NCBI GenBank assembly: GCA_018398765.1
Contig: JAHBMJ010004756.1
Coordinates: 55,001 to 77,884, forward strand
From: Chromera velia
Lineage: Eukaryota; Sar; Chromeraceae
DNA: 22,884 nt
Reading direction: 5' to 3'
A program made the translations under genes and the position numbers. Every line of letters begins with the position of its first letter. Within the stretch, counting starts at the first letter, position 1. Shown piece by piece: positions 16,870 to 22,884 of the stretch. Below the pieces are notes generated by a model. That model was not told the DNA's origin, made no database searches, and saw only the letters and a list, made by a program, of their open reading frames with translations.

Positions 16870-18060
16870 AACGAATGAAAATCAAACTTTGCAACCTTCT
16901 CCCGCTTTTGACATAAAATGTTCTGCCGCTTGTCGTGTGCTAACAAAACTGGTGACAGAAGAAATGACAAGAAATAGCTCTGTGATGCTCAATCAAGAGA
17001 GATACACATAGTCAGATGTAATCTGCAGAATTCTATACATCTTGGAGTTCTCACTCACAATGAGGCCTTCTCTCACCTCATCTCCAATGTAACGTATTCG
17101 GGGCTTTGCGGGATAAAGAAGGGACAGAAAGAAAGTAAAAATGAAACCCATCACGCTCTGTTTGTTGATATTCCTCCTGTTTGACCCCCCTCGACTGATA
17201 AAAAATTTTGGCAGCTGATGCATTCCTTCTGTGGCCATTGCTTACAGGTGGCGAAGCGGGCCGAACCTCAAAATGAAAGAAGGAAAGTGAGTGTATGCAT
17301 GGAACTTGGGTCTCTTTCCCATCTTGTAGAGAGCTCAAAAAAGCCCTAGAAATGAATTGATAAGTTTGCCTAACCAGTCGAGGCATGATCGACGTACAGG
17401 GCTAGCGAACATGAACGAGAGGATCTGGCAGTGGGCAATAAAACAGGCAAGGTGCTACTGGGCATTTGTGTGCAAAGCTTGTGCGGGTGATGCAGCGATG
17501 GCCTCATACAGCAGGGCAAGGAAAATAGGGAAGAAATACAACATTTTTACAGCAGTGGTCAAGAAGGATTTTGCCTTTCCATCAACTGCTTGTTTGAGGA
17601 CTTCCTTCAAAGCATTCGGGCCCTCTGCACGAGACCAGTGTACTTTCAACAGCCACGTATTGACATTTAGACCTTCTCTTCTCACTGTTGACCCCGGCTT
17701 CTTGATACACAGGCAAACTCTGCAATTTATCAACTGTCCACTCGTACTCTTTGGGCGACACGTCGTCACACGAGTCACGTCATCACACTGGTTGAATTTG
17801 ATAGGTTTGTCCAGCAAATAATGAGTAAAACCATATGACAGACAACACCAAATGGCGGAGGAGATATCTTTGTGATGCATGGTCAAAGATTTAGCAGACA
17901 TGTTGAAAAAAGCCACAAGAAGTGACCCCTTGACTAACCTGTCTCCCCATCCTGTAGCCATTGGAATGCCGTCGGCAAGCTTTCAGAAAAAACCCATCAA
18001 ATCAGCAAGCAATGCATCGATTCCTGCCTGCAACCCCCTAGGGAGCTCTTTCAGCTGCAT
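16870..18060 (-). pseudogene. Decayed protein-coding relic, unidentified
   Basis: One minus-strand frame from ATG 18060 down to about 16870 (about 395 codons) contains only six stops: TGA 17985, TAG 17457, TGA 17337, TAA 17244, TGA 16995, TGA 16884 (first base of each). By chance about one stop per 21 codons is expected. The longest clear piece is 168 codons (17961-17455). The residues between stops look like protein, with hydrophobic stretches (KMLYFFPIFLALLYEAIAAS, VMGFIFTFFLSLLYPAKP) and charged linkers (PNALKEVLKQAVDGKAKSFL), suggesting a membrane protein. No family is recognised. The plus strand is open over 17357-17821, so part of the openness may be chance. An A14 run at 18069-18082 breaks the frame upstream. 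Confidence 0.35.
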
Positions 18061-18126
18061 CAGCGCATAAAAAAAAAAAAAACAGGGCCATGAAAGACCA
18101 ACGAGCTCTTCCATGAAGGTTTAGGA

Positions 18127-18480
18127 GTATCAGCTCCTACTGCAGACACTTTGTTGCTCCCTTTTGAAAAGAGTTGGACAGAGTCGCATCATGATGATCG
18201 TTTGAGATGCCAAACCAGACCCAAAGCTCTTTCAGGAAATCATGTGGTACGGCACTGACCCTTTAGTCTTCACGAGCACCGTGCAGTCTTGCATGAGTGG
18301 TAAAGAAATTGATATTATCATCAGATGTGCAGTCACTTGCCCTGTCCCTCGCCCCCCCCCTCTCTAGTCTATCTTTGAACTCTCCGTCGCTCCCCCCCCT
18401 TTCCGACTCGCTGCCATTGTCCAAATTGGATTCATTTCCTACGTCAGTCTCGACTTGAGACCGCTCTCTTTGGCTCTTCT
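18127..18480 (-). pseudogene. Acidic protein-like frame between the two minus-strand relics
   Basis: This frame is shifted by one relative to the preceding exon, which ends DREEPKRAVSSRD-stop at 18446. It reads VETDVGNESNLDNGSESE, then FKDRLERGGARDRASDC, a TAA at 18265-18263, then VPHDFLKELWVWFGISND up to TAG 18139-18137. It probably continues the exon upstream after a frameshift. Two runs of seven or more G on this strand (C runs at 18352-18360 and 18391-18398) are likely sites of length errors. Confidence 0.35.
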
Positions 18481-18697
18481 CTATCCAGCTCTTCCTGATA
18501 TTTCCTCATAAGTTGATCTCTTGACCACTCCCTCTGTTCCCCCTGATAGAGAAGAGGGTGCTTTCTGTAGGCATCTGCAGAAACAAGGGAAGAAGAGAAA
18601 CAATTTAAGGACACGTAATACACAGATACACAGACGATAACGACACTACTTGGAAAAAAGAAGAGAGGGTGTATATGTATGTGTATGTGTATGTATA

Positions 18698-18743
<46 letters not shown>

Positions 18744-19521
18744 AGAGAGAGACAGAGAAAGAGCGAGATACAAAGACAGACACAGAGATAGAGAACTTAC
18801 CGCCATCGAAGATGCTCTTCATTTTTTTATCATCTGTAGGGCTGGGAGGGGCCTGGCTGCCTGCTGTTGGGGGTTTGGGACCGAAGTCCTACATCTGTAT
18901 CACTTGAGGAATGCGGAGCAAGTCACGGAGGAATTGTTCCATATCAACCACCCAGATACCATTGGGCAGTTTTTTTATCCTTCTGAACATAAACTCTTCG
19001 GTGAAAACGCCCTCCGACAGGGCAAAGCGCTTAACGGCGTGCCCGTCTGTATCCTTTCCAAGGGTTTCTGGAAAAAGACGCTCACCTGAATGGCCCTCTT
19101 CCTCCAACAATCTGTCCACTCAATTTATATCTGCCATGATATCAGATTCTGCAATCTGGCTATATGAATTCCCTCCCACCTATTTCATTTTCCAAAGAAT
19201 GTCTGACTGAACAGAATTGATCAGCACATCCCCTTTCAAGGGTGGACACTGGTTGATGTACACCCCATCCCATTCACTAGTCTCATCGCCGAAGATGGTT
19301 TGAATGGGTTACTCGCTAACTTCCGCCATTGCGTGTGCTTCTCTCGCAGCTAGACAAACAGAGAGATGAGTATTCAACTTTCTCGGCCCCGGGAAAACTT
19401 TTGGCCAGAAGGGGTAACGGTGGTCCGGCATGATGGAAAGAATAATCAACAGAATCAAACAAAGACCAACCATGGGTCTGGACCCTCCGGAGGCGAAAGC
19501 GACCCAACAATGGCCTTTCAC
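18446..19521 (-). pseudogene. Two-exon coding relic with in-frame stops; intron 18800-18575
   Basis: One frame runs from ATG 19521 to the donor at 18801. It starts with a hydrophobic MVGLCLILLIILSIMP segment and continues with clearly protein-like parts (FGDETSEWDGVYINQCPPLK; KLPNGIWVVDMEQFLRDLLR). It is broken by TAA 19311, TAG 19182, TGA 19122 and TAG 18891 (first bases), four in about 240 codons. The exon ends in FDG|GTAAGT. The intron (226 nt) contains the (CT)n microsatellite and ends TTCCCTTGTTTCTGCAG. The next exon keeps phase 1 and reads DAYRKHPLLYQGEQREWSRD up to TGA 18448. Every stop is one transition away from Gln, Trp or Arg codons, which fits mutational decay. No family is recognised. 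Confidence 0.45.
18698..18771. repeat. (GA)n microsatellite inside the relic's intron
   Basis: Almost pure GA with AAAG interruptions on the plus strand, so the sense strand of the relic has (CT)n. It lies within the predicted 226-nt intron, 25 or so bases from its donor, and may be an expanded pyrimidine tract. Confidence 0.9.
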
Positions 19522-19771
19522 TTAATAGCAGAGAAGCCTCTAATAGTTTGGGAATGAACAAGATGGGCTTGCAGCCCCGTAAAAGGTATTAAGGGAGTCA
19601 ACTTTTTACTCCGTCTCCAAGCAACAGTTAAGAAAGTGAATAAATTACCGAGATCTCAATTAGGCCTCCCCAGACACCGTTTCTTCTTCAAAAAAGTACT
19701 GGCATGAGCAATACTGAGGTTAACTAAGAAGGTTGTGTGGTTATATTATTCACTTGGATATGGTTTGCTTC
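19522..19771. other. No firm gene; protein-like traces on the minus strand
   Basis: Overlapping minus-strand frames such as PKLLEASLLLSERPLLGRFR (19316-19561) lie in another frame from the 18446-19521 relic and may be its frameshifted upstream part. The evidence is too weak for a call. Confidence 0.3.
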
Positions 19772-19890
19772 CATGCCAGAAACAGGAGGGCAGGTATCCG
19801 CCATGCCAGAAAAATCTCAGGTATGGCACCCATGCCTCGGGCATGGCCCATGGGCCCTGGCATGGTAAATGTCGTACCCGTAGTGCATAC
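19772..19890. repeat. Inverted copy of the 3872-3937 / 4902-4915 repeat, lacking the TIR element
   Basis: The interval 19821-19890 is the reverse complement of 3872-3937 at about 85 percent by eye, and CCATGCCAGAAACA (19772-19785) is the exact reverse complement of 4902-4915. Between them the reverse complement reads CTGAGATTTTTCTGGCATGG, with no 938-bp element. Confidence 0.75.
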
Positions 19891-20628
19891 CCAAGCCTCA
19901 ATGGTGTGCATCAATCAAATATTATAGCGGACCCCCTAAATGCCCCCCCGAGGCACTCACCCAACTGGTTGGGTGTATCCCGTAGAAAAATAATATGGCT
20001 TGTATATAGTTGTACGCGCAATTAAAAAAAAAAATCGATCGATATATAGCCGCATACCTTAGACATTAATTTATGGCCATTCTATATATGCCTAGGTGTG
20101 GGAGACCAATCTAAGACCATCTCTCCCTTTCACTGACCAGCCCACCTGAGCATGAGGTGGGGTCGTCTCCCTAGCTAAGAAAGAACAAGCAACACATACT
20201 ATTGCTACCTATTTGTTTATTCGCTGTTTTGTTTTCTAACAGCTTGTCTACTCATTCCTCACACACACTTTCTCACTACCAGAGTATTGCATAGATTGAC
20301 AGAAGTCCAGGCACCATAGTTAGATACAATCAGTCCTAGCAATCAGTTAGTCTATATAGAGCAAGAAAGAAAACGAGCATGCAGATGAACAATGCATAAA
20401 TGAGTACGTACATTCTCTGCATCCATGCATGCAGAAGGCGCCAGGCAACGACGGCGTCCCCCCCCCTCACGGCGCACGCTTGTCGGTTGGGGCCGGCCCA
20501 CGTCCTGTATGAAGGCCTGCAGAAAAGAAAAAGAAAGTCAAGCCATACAAATGGCCACAAATTAATGTTCAGGGCATCTGCACATTCGCGTCGTATGTGA
20601 CACTCAGTGTTTCTAGAGCAGCCTTGGT
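19891..20628. other. No gene recognised
   Basis: AT-rich DNA with an A11 run (20024-20034). At 20095-20180 a loose dyad is formed by GGTGTGGGAGACCA and GAGGTGGGGTCGTCTCCC. No credible frame is present. Confidence 0.5.
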
Positions 20629-20719
20629 GAGCACCGCGGCTGTACCGCGGTGCTCGCCAGCTGGCACCACAGCGCAGCCGCGGTGCCTGCCTAAGCTTTC
20701 CGCGGCGCTAGCGCCGCGG
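20629..20719. repeat. GC-rich palindrome cluster
   Basis: GAGCACCGCGG-CTGTA-CCGCGGTGCTC (20629-20655) is a perfect 11-bp stem. GCCGCGGTGCC at 20677-20687 is a further inverted copy of the same word. CCGCGGCGCTAGCGCCGCGG (20700-20719) is a perfect 20-bp palindrome. The GC content contrasts sharply with the AT-rich surroundings. Confidence 0.85.
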
Positions 20720-21266
20720 TTCTAGCCTACTTCTGACCGTTTGCCGCCCCGCGGCGACAACCGTGCCTCTCAAGGTGCAAGTCGAGGCCCGGCAGTGGAC
20801 CGTGGGATGGCCCAAAATATAAATCCCATCCTATTCTATATAAGCCGGTTAAGGTGTTTTGAGAACAAAATGACTATTAAGTAAAAGTGATCAATGAGCA
20901 ATGTTCCTAGATTCAAAACAGACGGGACGAACCAGAACTTTTTGACAGACTAGGCTAGATCCGCCCCTCATATACGGGGACGCGGCATGCACAATAAAAA
21001 CCTCAATCAATGCAATTTGTGGCAAAAAAAAAAACTATGTTAAAATGATTATTCATGAATGTACATACCATAAAACATTGTTCGGCATTGTCAAATATAA
21101 TATTAATCAATCAAATCACAGATTTGACAGAGAAAAAGGGGAAAAAACGGGGAGCATTAGAAGCATAAAGTTTTTTTTTTTCTCCTGGACTTGGAGACGC
21201 CTCAACCCATTTGACCCCCCCCCTTTTATCATCTCTCGGCTGCGTTTGACATATGTCTGTACATAT
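20720..21266. other. No gene recognised
   Basis: Mixed DNA with homopolymer runs (A11 about 21024-21034, T11 about 21171-21181, C9 about 21216-21224). No credible coding frame is present. Confidence 0.5.
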
Positions 21267-21293
21267 GCATGCCGGGGGCGAGTGGGGTGCTTT
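21267..21293. repeat. Solo copy of the TIR-element tip
   Basis: GCATGCCGGGGGCGAGTGGG followed by GTGCTTT matches the outermost 27 bp of both ends of the element at 3945-4882 with one or two differences. The sequence beyond is unrelated, so this is an isolated end fragment. Confidence 0.75.
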
Positions 21294-21325
21294 ACAATAA
21301 GAAAAACATTATGGTTTTCAAGTGG

Positions 21326-21359
21326 CAGTTCGAGCGGAGCGTAGTGGAGTCTCGAACTG
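21326..21359. repeat. Perfect 9-bp hairpin
   Basis: CAGTTCGAG (21326-21334) and CTCGAACTG (21351-21359) pair across a 16-nt loop. It lies 33 bp after the solo TIR tip. No T-run follows on the plus strand. Confidence 0.7.
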
Positions 21360-22141
21360 AGGTCTAATCGGAACGAACGGGCATGCAAGAAACGGGCCGG
21401 CCGGGCCCAGACTCAGGGACCCGGAAGCCAGAAGGACAACATAGACGCGCACGCGCACATGCGGGCGCGGACGGACGCAGCGGGGAAAGAGAAAAAAAAG
21501 GGAAATCAGCGGAGACTGCACGGAAACTACGAAGAAAGCGAAGAAGAGGTCTCCCGTCACAGATTCTCCTCTGTCAAAAGAGAAGTCGTAGTAATCCGAT
21601 CGGCGAGCAAACGTTTTTTTTTGTGCTGTATTGAGCGTTTTCAGTATAGCGATAGGCAATAAACGATTCCAGTTGGTCGGCTAAGGAGGAGACGAGTCTG
21701 GCAATAGCCTACAGGGTAGGCAGACCGAGGTAGACTGAACTGGTGGTTCTACTGTCGTCGCAAGCTCTCATAAGAGGTCACGGGAAGGGTTGTGACAAGA
21801 AGAGGTCAATGTCCGCAGGGTGGATAGAACAGGGAGTGCAAGGTGTTTCAGGACCGGTTTTCAGATTTCGGAACATGAGACGGGGGATGACATCATCAGC
21901 ACGAACTGTTGCTCCGATCGTTGATCCAGGCAGCAGAGCTAATGTCTGTGAGTCAATTGTGGGGCAGTTGTGGCAGTGTCATAGGGAAGAGATATTGTGG
22001 TAGTTGACGGTAGGGAGAGGATGGACATTAAAGCGATGTGGTCAAGTATGAGACAGACAGGTAGATGGAAATAGGAAGGAGTCACATGAATGTGTAGGTT
22101 CCCCTGGATGTGCAGGTACAATCATAGTGAAAAAGGCAGAT
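21360..22141. other. No gene recognised upstream of the Lys-rich frame
   Basis: Arg-rich short frames only. Purine-rich DNA at 21480-21555. From about 22060 on, this could be the 5' leader of the frame starting at 22142. Confidence 0.4.
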
Positions 22142-22456
22142 ATGGCGGACAACGGGGGGAAGAAAACCCCCCAGCAGAAGGTGACGAAAGGGAGTGGAGG
22201 GCAGAAAGGCGTTTCGAAGGCAAGCAAGCCTTCTGGATCGCCATCAGTGAAGGGAGGTGCAGGGGATTCGAAGCAGCCACTGCAGAGGAAACGCAAAGCT
22301 GTAGAGAGGACCCCTCCTCCCGATGATGGTGGGGATGTCGAGATGGAAACAGTAGGAGATGGGGAGGGGGCGTCATCTGCGGCAAGAAGCAGCCGAAACA
22401 TGGCCTCTCTGAATATCTCAAAGACGGAAACATGCACAGCAAGTGAAGATTGGTAA
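22142..22456 (+). CDS. Lys-rich, probably nuclear protein start; unidentified
   Basis: ATG 22142 (context GCAGATATGGCGG) opens a 104-codon frame ending at TAA 22454-22456. The product is rich in Lys, Gly, Ser and Pro and has a basic cluster QRKRKAVE that resembles a nuclear localisation signal, followed by an acidic patch (DDGGDVEMETVGDGEG). This is typical of disordered nuclear or chromatin-associated proteins and of some retroelement ORF1 proteins. No domain is recognised. The same kind of composition continues in the next frame (22413-22634) and the next one after that, so the stop may reflect a frameshift. The 199-residue frame on the opposite strand has Pro/Ser/Leu-rich composition expected of a shadow. 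Confidence 0.45.
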   Translation: MADNGGKKTPQQKVTKGSGGQKGVSKASKPSGSPSVKGGAGDSKQPLQRKRKAVERTPPPDDGGDVEMETVGDGEGASSAARSSRNMASLNISKTETCTASEDW

Positions 22457-22732
22457 AAGACACAGCAGCAGCCCGGATGTGGTTCGCAATACAAAAGCAG
22501 AGCCGGCAGCAAAGGCCAGCCGATCGGTCCCAATCTCTATTGAGGAATCGGAGTCCGAGGCGGAGGAGGCCTCCCGAAGGCAGGCCAAAGGGGACAATGG
22601 GTTGAGGCGCCCCGGCAGCGAGAGTCGGTGGTGAGTGCGGCACTAGTAGCAGTCGCCGGGCAGTAGCGGCACCCCGGAATCGAGACCGGGGGTCAGATGA
22701 GAAGGAGGAAGGGAAAGACATAGGGGTATAAA
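22413..22732 (+). pseudogene. Out-of-frame continuation of the Lys-rich protein
   Basis: A second frame is open 22413-22634 and reads ISQRRKHAQQVKIGKRHSSS, then PISIEESESEAEEASRRQAK, ending at TGA 22632-22634. A third frame takes over across that stop with GGECGTSSSRRAVAAPRNRD, RGSDEKEEGKDIGV and TAA at about 22732. Each step is a +1 change and each piece has the same charged, disordered character, so all three are probably parts of one former or mis-assembled reading frame. No intron with usable splice sites bridges the steps. Confidence 0.35.
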
Positions 22733-22757
22733 ATCTCTTTTAGACGGGGGGGGGGGA

Positions 22758-22795
22758 CCCCGTCGGTAGGGCAGGCAAGAGCCTGCCCGACGGGG
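22758..22795. repeat. Strong GC hairpin
   Basis: CCCCGTC (22758-22764) and GGGCAGGC (22769-22776) pair with GCCTGCCC (22781-22788) and GACGGGG (22789-22795), with a 4-nt AAGA loop and a 4-nt bulge on one side. It follows the end of the third Lys-rich frame by about 25 bp and could lie in its 3' UTR. Confidence 0.8.
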
Positions 22796-22858
22796 GGGCC
22801 CCGTCCTTCGAAAGGGGCCACAGAGCGTGAAGGGGGGAGGGGACCCATCGGATTGAAC

Positions 22859-22881
22859 GGGGGGGGGGGGGGGGGGGGGGG
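22859..22881. repeat. G23 homopolymer at the window end
   Basis: Twenty-three G in a row followed by TTT. Another G run (11 or so) lies at 22746-22756. Runs this long are a common place for assemblies to break or to carry length errors. Confidence 0.9.
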
Positions 22882-22884
22882 TTT

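Noticed and set aside
17357-17821. 154-residue plus-strand frame opposite the minus-strand relic
   Set aside because: It does not extend beyond its stops or connect to plausible exons, whereas the minus-strand frame stays largely open for about 1.2 kb. It remains possible, so the relic's confidence was kept low.
16882-19311. Non-standard genetic code explaining the in-frame stops
   Set aside because: All three stop codons occur inside the frames, while the PLAC8 gene ends normally at TGA, and CAA, CAG and TGG are also used freely in the same relics. Decay by mutation is simpler.
22122-22721. 199-residue minus-strand frame
   Set aside because: It is Ser/Pro/Leu-rich, as expected for the reverse of a Lys/Gly/Glu-rich frame. 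The plus strand has a better start context and a nuclear-protein-like composition.

Overview
This window looks like eukaryotic nuclear DNA that is gene-poor and repeat-rich. I see spliceosomal-type introns (GT...AG with pyrimidine tracts), long microsatellites, about 1.1 kb of (TTCC)n-like DNA, several transposon-like inverted-repeat elements and broken coding relics. I see no bacterial operon or ribosome-binding-site organisation. An interstitial plant-type telomere motif (AAACCCT twice, 4363-4376) and the general repeat style would suit an alga-like protist such as a chromerid or other alveolate. That assignment is a guess, because no marker gene settles it.

Layout. 1-800: AT-rich repeats and an inverted-repeat element with TA-flanked CCCTGCAA ends. 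1682-2910 (minus): the one gene I recognise, a two-exon, 102-residue PLAC8-family Cys-rich protein. 3070-5060: short palindromes, then a 938-bp terminal-inverted-repeat element (3945-4882) that contains its own palindrome, a tandem duplication and the telomere-like motif. A diverged copy of its flanks near 19772-19890 lacks the element. 5101-5658: a coding-like relic with one in-frame stop. 6126-6262 and 11610-11845: clusters of an ATAATGATTAT palindromic motif. 6866-6999: (AC)n(AG)n.

8281-10206 is the most unusual part: about 13.5 tandem copies of a 146-bp unit. Each unit has a perfectly placed GTGAGT-type donor and a pyrimidine-tract/CAG acceptor, dividing it into an 81-bp exon-like segment (27 codons) and a 65-bp intron-like segment. 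10211-11330 is the low-complexity TTCC tract, whose long apparent reading frames are artefacts.

12000-13617 is a gag-like coding relic split by a 1048-bp insertion (12179-13226). The insertion has short inverted ends and a 9-bp target duplication (GGCTCAAAC), and removing it restores the frame exactly. 13618-16800 holds homopolymers, hairpins, a possible small secreted protein with a 49-nt intron (14728-14935), a possible minus-strand exon (15307-15644) and more microsatellite DNA. 16870-19521 (minus) carries long protein-like frames interrupted by stops of all three kinds, with one clearly preserved intron; I read this as a decaying gene or genes. 20629-20719 is a GC palindrome cluster. 22142-22732 holds a lysine-rich, nuclear-type protein start spread over three successive frames, followed by a strong GC hairpin and a terminal G23 run.

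No tRNA, rRNA or CRISPR array was found. The genes show no common pathway. The window reads as intergenic or transposon-dominated DNA with one small, apparently intact gene.
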